Source: Metallyticus violacea (Eukaryota; Arthropoda; Insecta; Mantodea; Metallyticidae). Taken from it: a DNA stretch of 64,000 nt. The translations under genes and the position numbers were made by a program. A model generated the notes under the pieces. That model saw only the letters and a list, made by a program, of their open reading frames with translations, had not been told where the DNA came from and did no database searches. Each line of letters starts with the position of its first letter. Within the stretch, counting starts at the first letter, position 1. Positions 12,370 to 24,071 of this stretch are shown here, piece after piece. Location: NCBI GenBank assembly GCA_030762175.1, contig CM060842.1, forward strand, positions 68,205,001 to 68,269,000. The letters are read 5' to 3'.

Positions 12370-13690
12370 GGAAGATATCTTTCCTAAGCGCAAGTTATTA
12401 TAACACCGCGCCATTCCACTTTCCATTCCTGTAACAGAATGAAATGAAAGTAAAGGTCCAGCCCAACCTTCGCCTAAGCAACTAGAGGAACCACGAAGAA
12501 AAAACCAAGGTCAAAGAGATTTGAAACATATCGCTTGATCTTCTCCAGATATCGATTAATCCTACAACTGTCCTCCATTTCTGCTATAATTTTTTGCACT
12601 ATTCAACATTCACCCGCTGATGCCTGAACAAGGGTTGAATTAGGAAGTATGCTGGAAAAAATACCCCCAGGATGTGACTGGAGAAAGTTAACTTTCAAAT
12701 AAAATTAACAAAGACTGTGATTCACTAAAAAGAAAGCAAAACTATTTAATATACAAAATTGTCTGACTTATAATAATGCACTCTTCAATATAATTTAAAG
12801 GCATAGTAACTTCCCTTTTAAATTTTTAAAATATTAAGGCAATTCTGTCTAGGCGCTTTACAAATTTTTAATTTAAAATTTTAAAAGAGCTTTAGTTTAG
12901 CCTTTTCTGACAGCAACTTAAAGATTAGAAACAATTACATCATGCTATTTCTCGAAAGTGCTTTGCTGTCTCAACCCAAGAACAAACCATAGGGAACAAG
13001 GACTTCCAGCCTGGATAGGGAGATGGAAGTGGGAAAGGAGTGGGTATTTGATAAGACGTAGACAGGAATACATGGCACAATCCCATGTATGGAATGTTCT
13101 CAAGAGAACGCATAGTTGCTTCGTACATAATTAATATAGTGCATCGTTCTCAACACGGTTATATTTCGAAATTCGCAGGGAAAGAGTGTGAAAGATTAAA
13201 CTTTCTTGTTCTAATTTCGTTATTATACATTTTTTATATTATGAATAAACAATTGAAGTCATTCAGGTACTAGTACAGTGGTCGTCTACATTTTTGTACG
13301 CATTTAAACAACTACCAATGTCTTTCGAAACTGTTTAGGAATATAGTGAATGAAATTATTATGTAAAGAGGTGTTGTACTTATGGCGCCTAAAGTACTCG
13401 CTCAAGCTAAGGGAAAACCTACTCGCTGATGTATGAATTTGAATGTAGGTTGTATCAGAGCAGAAGTACATCTTTCCAACAATGGCGAGCCAGGTGGTTC
13501 TAAATCTATAGAAAACGAAAATAAGCACGTATTTCTACTAGCTAAAATATGTTTAACAGAACTTTGATCAACACTTGAGTGTTTATTGGGATAGTAAACT
13601 TTATACGCACTTTTTACAACAAATTAGAATTTATTTAGCATTTAAAGCTAAAACTAGTTTTTAATTTGCTTCACTGTGCTTTGCTATGAT
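12370..13690. other. Anonymous DNA, no gene recognised
   Basis: Short open frames only, with no motifs. Nothing else is recognised. Confidence 0.5.
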
Positions 13691-13699
13691 TTGATACTC

Positions 13700-14560
13700 A
13701 CCCTCCTTACAGTGGGTGTTGGAAATATTGCCCATTTTCCCTAATAAACAATCCACATCTTAGAAAAACATTCCTGAAACTCATCAATTCCCCATCACAA
13801 ATGGACCTAACTTAATTTTGAATATTGGTTTTAAATTCCTCCAGTTTGTGAGGGATAGTTAAATATATTCTCTTTTTCAATGTCTCCCAAAGATACATAT
13901 CACAAACGGCAAGATCTGGGGAAAGAGGAGATCAAAAACCAAAGCCAATTCGTGGCGCATTTCACCACCACGGATGACCGAGGTCGTTAAGTCGCGGACT
14001 CTTGAGCCGAACTCGGTCTGTGGTTCTATTCCCGCCTGGATCGTCCTACCTGACTAAAGTTTTTTTCCAGGCTTTCCTCAGTCCTCATAAATGTCAAATG
14101 CCGGGGAGGTGCCCTAAACTTAGGCCTGGAACTTCCTTAAAAAAAATTCTTTCCCAATTTATCATTTCATCTCATGTATCATCAGTGTCCAATGCCTGTG
14201 GTGTCTCAGTAGTACAAACGGACGTTAAGCACTATTAAAATGGCGCAATTCCGTCATTAATTGATGAACAGTCTTCTATTATTTTTCCGGCCAGTCACAG
14301 AACGTGTTTCTGTAATATAATGCTTTTTGTGTTGGAACGGGCTGCTGACTTTCTGTGCCGGAAGTATGTCATGAAGATGAATTTAGGATGAGCGACACAG
14401 TGAATAACTCACCATTGCACAACCAACTGCCGGATTCTGTTGAAATTCCGCTCTAAATGGATTGGAAGAGAGAAGGATGCCGCGTGAAGAATCTCAGCAA
14501 TTGGTGGGCGGTAGGTGCGCTGGACGGCCGACTAAGTTGCGGGACTTTTAAGCTAGCACT
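13700..14560 (-). pseudogene. DDE transposase remnant split by a SINE
   Basis: Minus-strand translation of 13952-13700 gives the third catalytic region SPDLAVCDMYLWETLKKRIY, then IPHKLEEFKTN. After a stop and further frames it reaches the C-terminal motif FRNVFLRCGLFIRENGQYFQ. The SINE at 13964-14240 interrupts it. Dropping the SINE and one target copy, the frame reads from about 14260 through PRIGFGF into SPDLAVCD, as expected for the block before the third catalytic aspartate. Sequence above 14260 looks like the preceding part but is poorly preserved. The gene is dead, with several stops. Confidence 0.65.
13964..14240 (+). mobile_element. SINE family B, copy 2 (nested insertion)
   Basis: Plus-strand class II tRNA-like head (GACCGAGGTCGTTAAG box A, box B near GGTTCTATTCCC) followed by the family B body, including AATGCCGGGGAGGTGCCCTA and CCTGTGGTGTC. 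Imperfect target-site duplications flank it: TGGCGCATTTC at 13953-13963 and TGGCGCAATTC at 14241-14251. It was inserted into an older transposase remnant, which orders the two events in time. Confidence 0.88.
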
Positions 14561-14564
14561 CTCA

Positions 14565-17500
14565 CATTTGGAAATATGAGTTTAGCTTTGTATTTTAAAT
14601 GCTAAAATGTATGAGATTTTTGATGATTTGTTACTCTTGTTGTCACACAATATTGCTTAATTAGAAATGTATACATATCAGTAGCATTAATGACGCACAT
14701 GTTTCATACAGAAATCACTGACGTTAAGATAATAATTTATAGGTTAGATAAATGCATTTTCCATTAACGTAATTAGTAGCAGTAATGGAGCATTCTATTT
14801 TGTGAATAACTACATCGATAGCAAGTTTTTTATTTCTTGTTGACATGTATTTGGTATTAGTTTGTTTTGCATGTGTTTTAGTACTTTATTGTAAAATGTA
14901 CTAATATCTGTATAAATAAACTGAATTGTTACGACAATTACCATAATATTTCATGATAAACTCTATTGATATTGCTAAACCAAAAACATTCGGCAATTTA
15001 TCTGCAGTTCTTTTTATAAAATATGTCATTATCATAAATTAAGCAGTTTTATATTCGAATTACATGGGAAGTATTATACTTGTAACTGACATTTTTAATT
15101 AATATTCAAAACACGTTCTCACTTTTTATATCCCGTCATTTAGTTCATGCACTCCTATGTTATAAAATGGGAAATAATCAGTGCCTGGCTTATTTTAGCA
15201 TTCATTTATACTGTTGACAACATAAAAATGTGTATATAAATACTGATATTCGTTCATGTGATGTTTCCTCCCGCCCTCCCCCCTTTTTGTGGGTACAACT
15301 TTTGCGACTTGTCGAACTGTTTAATAAATCAGGGGTAGTCTGTGAGTGAACATTTCACAAGCTCTGGTCCACAAAGAGTGGGCGTAAAATATTAGTGAAC
15401 TTATGGATAGCTTTGCATTAGAGTCTGCGCTTTGCTTTGATCAGCAGCCTCACACTAATTGATAGAACTGGGGATATTTACAGGTGTATAAATGCAAAAC
15501 GTACGAAACTACCGCTGTAAAATGAATGGCAAATACGGGGTTTGGAGAAATTTGCTCAGGTTACATTTATGTGCCATAAGGTATTTATGAATTTACTCAA
15601 GCCTACAAGTGTTTTGTTTGTTAAATTAGGAGAGCAAAAGCTTCCCAAATTATATAAAATAAAAATGTACACATCTTTATGGCACCAGGAGAGTGTTTAA
15701 GAACGATGGGTGCGAGGTGGAGAATGGGAAGAGGTAGAGAAAAGAATTCCAAATATGTTTCATTTCTGAACATTTATGAAGCAATGTTTAGAGACGATGA
15801 AAGAGCAGTGACCTTATATAAATAATGGAAAGGACAACTGGACAAAAATATGTATCTAGTGTGCATTCCGCTAGACTTTCTTTTGACAGCTAGCATTCTA
15901 CAACTATGAGATGCTAAATGGACATGTGATAAACACAATTCCAGAAATGTTATTCTACAGTATAATTTAATTCAAAACAACTCGATTTGCACACTTACAT
16001 AATTATAAAAATCGGTACATAATTTAGACTGAAGTGAATTTAGTAATTAAAACATGAAAAAAAAAAAAAATAAAAAATAAATTAATGTGACGTCAGCATA
16101 AAATCGAAATTATACAACATTTTGAATTTTGACCAATTACAGCCGTATATCGCAGTGATTTTATCGAGAAGTTATACTGAATTCCTTTACCGCGCAAAGA
16201 GCATTGTCTTCTGGTCAGTGTAGCCAACTCTGTACCCCTCACTATAATTCCTGAGCATGCAAATTGTACATTTAACTAACTTAATGTGAATTCACCCAAA
16301 CAGTCAGAAATCAATTTGTAAATTATGTAACAATATCTGCCTAAGCAACCATAAGTTTTTAAACACCTTGTTTAGAATGGTAAAATGTAATCTCTGTTTT
16401 TTTTTTTGCTCAGTTGGTATTAGTAAATCGACTTTCATCTATTTTAGTCTCACAGTTACCGAATAGGTAGCTATTCATAAGTAAGTATAATATTTTATAT
16501 AACTGTTAATATTCTGCTACCGAATGTCAATATATATTCTTATTCTCTTAATGACAAAGCCCTAAACCGGCATTTGGTTCTTCTCTGTTGGCATTACTAA
16601 AATCGATATTCGTCTGTTTCAAGATAGTTTGGAAAGCTTAAGTATCGTAATACAAGCATACAATTATTACACATTTGTAAGCCAAGTTTTGGAGAGTTAT
16701 ATTTAAATTATTATTTTATTCGTTAAACAATCCTAATAAATTTCACTCAGGGTTTAAAATTTCCAGAAAATTCACTCACTGTTCGTGAATTAATCTGCAA
16801 TCCCAGACCATTTCTTGATATTACTTGTGATAATTCTATATATTTGGTGGTTTTGAATCAGCTTCAAGTGAAAGATGAGCTCAAGCATGTGACTTCATTT
16901 GTTACACAGTTGAAGCCGGTACTTTATCTATTTTACTTTTGGGCAGTTTTAGTTTTATAAACTGATTTTACAAGAATTATGCGTTAATAAGTACATTCTT
17001 TATTATATTCAGCTTTTACCTTTTACTGCCAAAGCACTTAATAAATATGATAAAAGTAATTTATGAGATATAGCAACCAGAACTGCAAATGGACGTATTA
17101 CTGATATCTTTGAGCTAGGTGTAACACAGGGCTCACCTTTTAAACATATAAATATGTAAAAATCCACCTGAATAACACGGTAATTTTTAGTAAACAGAAG
17201 AAATTTTTAAGATAAGAGTAGCTTAACTTGAAGGGAACATAATGTGATATTGCTAGTTTCTTCACAGGTAGAGGTGTTGAGTTGATATGAAAGTCAAGTT
17301 TTTTATTATAAATTGGTTGATATTTTTATTATTTACCTTTTAATTGTGCATTGAAGATAAAATGCATATAAATGAGAATCATTGGAAGCTGTTAAAGATA
17401 AATGATGAACAATACTTTATACAATTGTTCAAAATGGTGACCTTATGATAAATAGTGTAAAGCAATTCTAGGCGGACAATACTGTACATTTTATTTCATC

Positions 17501-17630
17501 AGGATCAAATACAAGTTTCGTGTTTAATTAAGACAAATAAATCATAGTTGTTTGTGCATATATTTGTATATCTTGGACTTTGGTTTATTAAGGACATATT
17601 TCGCGCATAAATGTATAACCTTGTTGTTGG
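14565..17630. other. Anonymous AT-rich DNA, no gene recognised
   Basis: A long stretch without recognisable features. It contains an A-rich run at about 16056-16075 and a T run near 16399-16408. Open frames are rare and short here. Confidence 0.6.
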
Positions 17631-17631
17631 G

Positions 17632-17635
<4 letters not shown>

Positions 17636-17663
<28 letters not shown>
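17636..17663. repeat. (CT)n microsatellite
   Basis: An uninterrupted CT run of about 28 bases. Its reverse complement reads as Arg-Glu repeats inside a spurious minus-strand open frame. Confidence 0.97.
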
Positions 17664-17664
<1 letters not shown>

Positions 17665-17668
<4 letters not shown>

Positions 17669-19735
17669 TATTCTATGGACTTCGATAAAACTTGCAACAT
17701 GCAGCAGAATAGTACATAAGCTGGAGAAAGTTGTACGATAAAAAATTCGAAATGCCAAATGAAAAATCCAGAAAAAATTACTTTTTTCAAGAATGGATAA
17801 ACGCCCATCCATGCATAAGCTAAGATGGAAATGTTGCATTTTGTTAGCTATGCAGAAAAGATATGTATATTATTTATGAACGTTTCATTTCATGATATTT
17901 CTGTAGTTTTAATTTTAAGATTGGCTTATTGTTGTTTCTATTTCAATTTTTAAGAATTATTTAGAAACATGAACTTAGTTACACTCGCCTCTTATGAAGA
18001 AGAACTTACGATAGTTCCTACTTTCTAGATTAAATGCCACAAAATTTTCAAGTAGTTTAACATATAAACATAAGAAAATATCTACTTTCCTCGGCCAAGA
18101 TCAATTTGGTAGAGACTTTTAACCAGGAGCATTGTGAGATATTCTTCGCACTGGTGGTATTGGAATAAATGGGAAAATATCAAATTAAATTAAAAGAAGA
18201 TGGGGTAAGGCAGAGTAAAGTTGCAAAACACAAATTGACGCAAAGGTAAAAGGTTTTGAAGGAGCTGAAAGAAATTAGCAAAGTGATTCATGTATATAGT
18301 AATAGTGATAGTTACCAAATGAAGATTTTATCTCATCACTTCACATTTTCTATATATTAGTTTACTTTTGCGGACAGGAGAAATAAAAGATTGCCATAGA
18401 ACTACTTGGAATAAATAACAATATAGAATTTAATGTTAAAGTAATATTTTATTAAATATTTTATTTTGTAATGCTGTGTGCTTTTTTTCAATCAATCTGA
18501 TAATATACGTTCGCGAAATCTCAATGCACATGTAAGTGAATATATTGGCATTTTAAGTACATATACTTCTCAACAATTGTTATTAAATTATGACGGTTCC
18601 TATTGTAATGAATGAAGCGAAAAGTTAGACACGAATACATAGGAGACTTGAGATGTTAAGTTTCTTAGATACGGCTCTAAGATCGCATTAGACACATGGT
18701 AATATATTTAACTTAAAGCCACAGTATTGATCAATGCAAACCAAACTAATATGGATGGACGCATTAAAGCTAACACAGTAGATATTACTGTACCAAGCAC
18801 ACGGCTATAGAGATGTGATACGACCCAGGAGAAGGTCTCTGAGGTCTATCATGAAGACGTTTACGCATTTCCAAAATTCTTTCATTCTGCTCTCTTGTTA
18901 TCGTACTAGTTTTGTAGAAGTTGCACTTTTTGAGATAACAACTGACGTCATGCATCAACTGTCGGGTTATCTTTCCGGACTAGTATAGCCAAATTTATTG
19001 TAATAATATCAGCGGTCAGGATAACGTTGTTGATGGTCGTATATGTTAGGCGATATTGGTTGACAGAATGATTGACGGACGGTCGAACGGGGATCGTAAC
19101 ATTTTCCCACAACCCTACACAATTTGTGTTTTTAGGAACCGTACCATGGAACATTTACATGCTGCAAAAGCATTGCGTTCCGACTTGGTGGCAGTGATGC
19201 TGTTGCATGCTTAAAAAGGCTGGCTAATCGCCTGGCTTAAATAGAGCGGGTTAAAGGTTTAAAAGGCTTCCAGTAAATCTAATGCAAGGTTTGTGGATAG
19301 AAATAACACAGTTGATAATTCGTGAATGATGCTCTACCTTACCGGGCAACTTTCTTATGGCTATGATATCCCATTTTAGAGTTCCTGTGAGTAAAATGTG
19401 TGCTCCAAGCACAACATTATTTCTCAATAAAACGAATATCGCATCACAATAGAAACCTAACCTTTTGAAATAATAAGAGCAAGTAAATAGTTTGTAGTTA
19501 TTTTTTCTGAGCCCCTATAGCAGGTTTGGCGAACAACAGGTCAAGCTTGGGAATTGCAACCCGCATTACTCAATTTTGAAGTAGTAATCCAAATTCCTCA
19601 GAATATTGTGCCATCGACCGAGAGGGCACTGTGATCCTTCGCTGTTTTGCTTTGCGGGCATAGTACAAGGGAAGATTCACAAGTCCCCGGCTTCGCAATA
19701 AGGATTATTGTACCTTCATGAAATTCTTATCTGGT
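17665..19735. other. Anonymous DNA; one unassigned open frame
   Basis: The only item of note is a minus-strand, ATG-started frame of 68 codons at 19154-18948. It has ordinary protein-like composition but no motif I recognise and no splice or promoter context. It could be chance or part of an unknown repeat. Confidence 0.4.
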
Positions 19736-19834
19736 GTCACACTTTATCTGTCAAGTAAACCGTTGCAGCTTTAACTTCCGCTCCGCTGTGTTCAGTTGTT
19801 CTGATATAGTTGCTTAAAGAAGACTGTGTGTAGA

Positions 19835-20830
19835 AGATTGTGACATGTTCAAAATGTAGTACTGAGCTGTTATTAAGTTCTTCACAAAAGAAGGGCTTAC
19901 TCCAAATGAAATTAAACAGAAACCGTACGATTATATGGGGAAGCATCCCAAACATTGAAGGTGAAGAGCGTATAGGTCGGCTCTTGGAGGTGCTCACTCC
20001 TGAAAACATCGCTCTTGTGGAAGAAGAAATTATGGAAGACCGGCGGCTCAGAGTTATAGAAATAGCATCAAGTTTGGGCCTTTATAAAACAACAGTCCTT
20101 TGAATTATTCATGAACATTTAAACATGAATAAGGTTAGTGCAAGATGGGTGCCTAAGACTTTGTTTCTCAGTCCAGAAGCAGGAACGAGTCATCTGTTGT
20201 CAGGAATTTTGGAACTCTGCCGTGGCAAGGAGAGAGAATATCTGCAAACAATTGTTACAGGGGATGAGACTATGGTCTTCTATGACTCTTTGTCCAAAAG
20301 AGAATCAATGGAGTGGCAGGCGTAAACCTGGCGAAGCACCGCCGCTAAAGGGCAAGGTCACTCAGTCTACCAAGATCATGGCCACACTCTTTTGGGACCG
20401 TGAAGGAATACTCTTCATTGACTTAGGAACATCACAATAAACAGGGAGTACTAAGCTGGCCTACTGCACAGATTACGTGCTTCCATCAAAGAGAAAAGGC
20501 GAAGAAAGCTGAGTGGCGGTGTGCGTCTTCTTCATGACAATGCGCCTGTGCACACAGCTCTTGTTACAAAGGAAGCTGTGAAGAAATGTAGCTTCAAGGA
20601 GATCGATCGTCCACCCTACAACCCAGATCTAGCTCCCAGTGACTATTTGCTCTATCAAAACTCAAGAATGACCTTTGAGGAAGGAAATTTAAGCTTGACG
20701 AAGAAGTGATGATGCTGTTTATGCTGATTTTGCAGACAAGACTTCTGACTATTTTTGGGGGGTGGGGTTGAAATGTTAATTCAAAGATGTGAGGAGTGTA
20801 TTGCAATAAAAGGTAACTATATTTAATTAT
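19835..20830 (+). pseudogene. mariner transposase pseudogene (DD34D)
   Basis: Encoded a mariner cut-and-paste transposase. An N-terminal helix-turn-helix is visible near 19875-19960 (KFFTKEGLTPNEIKQK, then YDYMGKHPKH). A second DNA-binding part, EEIMEDRRLRVIEIASSLGL, lies near 20020. KVSARWVPKTL sits at about 20131. Catalytic aspartates are at 20263-20265 (VTGDETMVFYDS), 20536-20538 (LLHDNAPVHTA) and 20641-20643 (PDLAPSDY). Exactly 34 codons separate the last two, the mariner signature. A C-terminal QRCEECIAIKGNYI tail follows near 20790. The gene is inactive: a frameshift after about 19965, TGA at 20101-20103, a frameshift near 20315, a stop near 20440 and two stops at about 20710. Some residues between the helix-turn-helix domains are missing. 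Terminal inverted repeats were not clearly found. Confidence 0.9.
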
Positions 20831-21059
20831 AATATAGTTTTTGTCTTTATCATACCTAGAAATTGGTTGGGCTGGGAAATTATGGACCTACCCTTGTATA
20901 GCTCGGATTTGACTCGCCCTACAGTAGAGTGCCATAAAAATGCTTTGAATGGAATGCAAAGGACAAACACATGGTGAATTCTGAAATTATTATCTTGACA
21001 TTGATAGTTAACATTTCTTTTTAGTGGTTCCATGAATGTTATTTTTAATTATATATAAA

Positions 21060-21370
21060 TGTAGTACACTCTTGAGATTGGGAGAGAAGAAGCTAAGACG
21101 AGTGGACATTGCTATTTCAGGAAACATCTGTAGAAAATGGGACTCTTTCAGGGAGAGCCCATCTGCAGACTTTGCAAACAATGTTACGAAACTGCGGAGC
21201 ACATACTCTTTGAGTGTGAGTTTCTGGAGAGGAGATACCAACTCTTCAGTTCAGAACCATACCGCAATATAGACGATCCCTCAACCTTCGTGGAGATCTT
21301 TGCAATGGCAACCGCATACCTTACAATAAGTACGGCATTGTCACAATCTCGTCAGTCGTAGCAGATTTGA
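21060..21370 (+). pseudogene. Non-LTR retrotransposon 3' end (R1/I/LOA-like RNase H tail)
   Basis: A plus-strand frame around 21110-21360 reads SGHCYFRKHL, a stop, then KMGLFQGEPICRLCKQ and ETAEHILFECEFLERR. The GH...L..H....G...P.C..C....ET..HIL.EC arrangement is the cysteine/histidine tail after the RNase H region in R1, I and LOA-clade ORF2 proteins. The first part is separated by an in-frame TAG near 21131. No reverse transcriptase core is present upstream, so this is a 5'-truncated remnant, as expected for target-primed insertion. No obvious poly-A tail was seen. Confidence 0.75.
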
Positions 21371-21374
21371 GACA

Positions 21375-22465
21375 CACTAAGCGCACATCATCTTGAAAGG
21401 ATGTATGTGTACGTTTAAATTTAACAGCCTAGTTTTTAACCGTCGAAAACGAAGGTGAAAAATTCTTTAATGTAGAATGTTACTCCTTTTGTACTTCTGT
21501 TGGGGTTAAATCCTTCGAAATGAAGTACTTTATATTTTATTTTTATTCATTTTGTAGAAAATGTTAACACTAGTTTGTTTACAGGATCATCATAAACAAG
21601 TGACTAAACTTACACGTCTGAAACTTCCATCTAAAGGATGCTGCTTAACAAGTATCTGGTAATTTGGCTATTTCCATGACATCAGGGCATGAGTCAGGCC
21701 GAGAACTTTTAGAACACTCCTAGTAGTTCATGGGAAGATATATTTTCACTAATCAGAGCGCTTTGTTCGATATGCTTAATTTTCCTAATGAGTGAGCACA
21801 TCTTACAATATCTACTATGGCATTTGACGATGAAACTGCGTAAGCGGCGAAGCATTCTTATACGATAAAATAAAAATTATAGATACACTAAAAACGGCTC
21901 GGGTGGGACGCAGCAATCAATCTACGTATAAAGCACTAATGGCAATTTGCAGTATTGCTCTCATAAAATATTTAACGACGTTTAAAACCTTAAATATTTT
22001 ATGTTAAACCTGCGAGCTGCGTGATAATTGAAGCGCCACTGTTAACATTCCGTTAATAGCTCATTAGTTTGCTTATTGAAAGCAGCTAAATTAATGTGTA
22101 ACACGAACATCCGGAAAAGACCAGCAGCCGTAGCGCTTTCATTTATTTCTTTGTACAAATTCCTGCTAAACGCTCACATTTGTGGTTAAGATTGTCATTA
22201 TCATCATCAGCAGTAGCTATACCATTATGGTTACTTATGTTTAGCCGTGTTTTAATTAATACTCTTTTTTTAGAAAATAAAAAAATTAAGGTTAGTAATT
22301 GTGGGATTAAGAGAGAGGATATTTACAGAAGAAAGTATATGTATATATATATAAATATATATATATATAAATGAAAAATAGTGTAACACTATTAACAATG
22401 TAACCAAAATAACAATAACTAGAAAAGAGAAAAGGACAAATATTTAGAAAAAGTCACAGGTTTTT
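21375..22465. other. Anonymous DNA, no gene recognised
   Basis: No family motif. A degenerate AT run lies near 22336-22371. Confidence 0.5.
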
Positions 22466-22466
22466 A

Positions 22467-22470
<4 letters not shown>

Positions 22471-22507
<37 letters not shown>
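22471..22507. repeat. (AT)n microsatellite
   Basis: Uninterrupted AT run of about 36 bases. Confidence 0.97.
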
Positions 22508-22511
<4 letters not shown>

Positions 22512-22709
22512 CTGAGGCTTGCTCCACTCTTAACAAGGTGTCTGAATAAATGCGCCGTTTGCCACATTGTATCCTTCTTAAAATCATGGTTTAAATAAAC
22601 TGTTATATTTTAATTTTAATTTTATATTGTGCATATCGGAATCATCTCATTAAAATAATACAAAGTTTGCATAAATGTGCAAGAATTGACAATGACGTTA
22701 GAATTGGGG

Positions 22710-22815
22710 AAAAAAAAAAAAAAAAAAAAAAAAAAAAACAAGAAATGAAACCAAGGCGTCATAGGCGATAAAAGCGCGTTCCAATTTCACTTGTTTTTGT
22801 GTGTGTGTGTGTGTG
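22710..22815. repeat. Poly-A tract and (GT)n microsatellite
   Basis: A run of about 29 A at 22710-22738, then a GT run at about 22799-22815. The A run could be the tail of a lost retroposon, but no SINE or LINE body is recognisable just upstream. Confidence 0.85.
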
Positions 22816-22869
22816 GACGAAGAACTTACAGAGAGGAAAATTATTCTATCAGAAGTATTCAAATTAACA

Positions 22870-23370
22870 TATATAGGATGAAAAAAATTCTACGAGTATT
22901 TGCCGACGATCAGGTTATTTTTTAGGAAACGGAAAATGGTCTACAGAGAACTTCTAACAACCTGAAAGATATCATAGAGATATATAATTTAAATATTTCA
23001 ACAACCAATACAAAATAAATGGAGAACAAGACGTCAAAAGCAACACAAATGAACTTCTATAAAGTAATGACAGTGCCAATGGCAACACATGGAAGTGAAA
23101 ATGAACTAGAATAGGACAGACAGGAAAAGAATAGAAACTGCATAGATGAGATTTTTAAGAGCAGTAGCTGGATTTACTCTACTAGATAAACAAAGAAATT
23201 AATAAATACGAAAATTTATATATAATCTAAATGAAAAAACAATGATAATGAAAATAATTGGTATCAGCATATATAAAGAATGAAAAAGGAAATGATAACG
23301 AAAAGCTTACTAAACTATGAACGTAGAGGATATCGTCAAGTAGGAAGGCCAAAAACAAGATGGCGTTATA
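22870..23370 (+). pseudogene. Non-LTR retrotransposon reverse transcriptase remnant
   Basis: A plus-strand frame from 22878 gives the catalytic FADD box (RVFADDQVIF, FADD at 22899-22910), then ETENGLQRTSNNLKDIIEIY and LNIS. A different frame continues with MNFYKVMTVPMATHGSEN, RIETA and MRFLRAVAGFTLLDKQRN. It ends with a GYRQVGRPKTRW motif near 23330-23365. This is the order seen in the RT thumb and C-terminal region of RTE/jockey-type ORF2 proteins common in polyneopteran insects. The segment between LNIS and NFYKVM is too short, so there is an internal deletion, with several stops and frameshifts. The clade is inferred from motifs only. Confidence 0.82.
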
Positions 23371-23379
23371 TATATTTGA

Positions 23380-23719
23380 GTATTTAGTATCTAATTTAAT
23401 ACATTGTATTAAATCAAACAGATCTAGTGCGTACCCGTGCGCTTGTTGAAGTTTTGTTGTAATGATTCCACTTTAATAAATACACTTCTACTATAAATAC
23501 ATTTTACGAATATGGTTAACTAAAATCAAAAAATCGAGAATCACAAATGCCTGATCATAGCAGTAAATCTTCCCCGTAGGGTCCATTACGCACTGGAGAT
23601 TTCCGTGGCGAGGATAACTATGACACCTGGGCCAAAAGTAGGTACTTGAAGATATCGCACTGCCTCTTAGGAATTAAATTTCTGTAAATCAATAACCTTA
23701 GAGGTCTCCAGGGTATATC
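23380..23719. other. Anonymous DNA upstream of a SINE
   Basis: Nothing is recognised. The part from 23570 to 23720 is less AT-rich, and it continues after the SINE as the pre-insertion target sequence. Confidence 0.45.
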
Positions 23720-23733
23720 AGACTCATATGGGG

Positions 23734-24027
23734 TCGGTCCTGGTGGTGTAGTGGTTACCAAACTTGCCTCTTAAATCCTAGATCACGGGTTCGAACCCGG
23801 CCAGGACCGATGGATTTTTTCGGGGCGTAAAATTCCTAAGTATGGCTTCCTTCGGAAGGGAAGGGAAGTAAAGCCATGGGTCCCGTGTCGTATATTTACG
23901 GCACGAAAAAGAACCTCAAGCCTGAAAGAGAGGCCTCTGAGCAAAATTTGTCGGCCGTTTCACGCCCTGAGTTGAATGGGACGCTGATGACCTGAGCTGT
24001 TAAAGAGCGTGCACAAATAAATCATTC

Positions 24028-24058
<31 letters not shown>
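23734..24058 (+). mobile_element. SINE family A (tRNA-Val-like), full length, GA-tailed
   Basis: A 73-base tRNA-like head (23736-23808) keeps a perfect 7-bp acceptor pairing, GGTCCTG with CAGGACC. Box A (GGTGTAGTGGTTACC) and box B (GGGTTCGAACCC) are good. The D-arm sequence GTGGTGTAGTGGTTA most resembles tRNA-Val. The 180-base body carries TGGATTTTTTCGGGGCGTAA, GTATGGCTTCCTTCGGAAGG, GCACGAAAAAGAACCTCAAG and GAGGCCTCTGAGCAAAATTT. The tail is a short A run followed by (GA)n instead of plain poly-A. Target-site duplications of AGACTCATATGGGG lie at 23720-23733 and 24058-24071. Pol III transcription from the internal boxes is expected for the family. Confidence 0.95.
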
Positions 24059-24062
<4 letters not shown>

Positions 24063-24071
24063 CATATGGGG

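Noticed and set aside
17588..17839. Protein with an Arg-Glu repeat
   Set aside because: The repeat is the reverse complement of the CT microsatellite at 17636-17663.
18948..19154. 68-codon minus-strand gene
   Set aside because: The composition is protein-like, but there is no recognised family, regulatory signal or second exon, so no gene call is made.
23736..23808. Functional tRNA-Val gene
   Set aside because: The acceptor stem pairs, but the same head recurs attached to a conserved SINE body with tails and target duplications.
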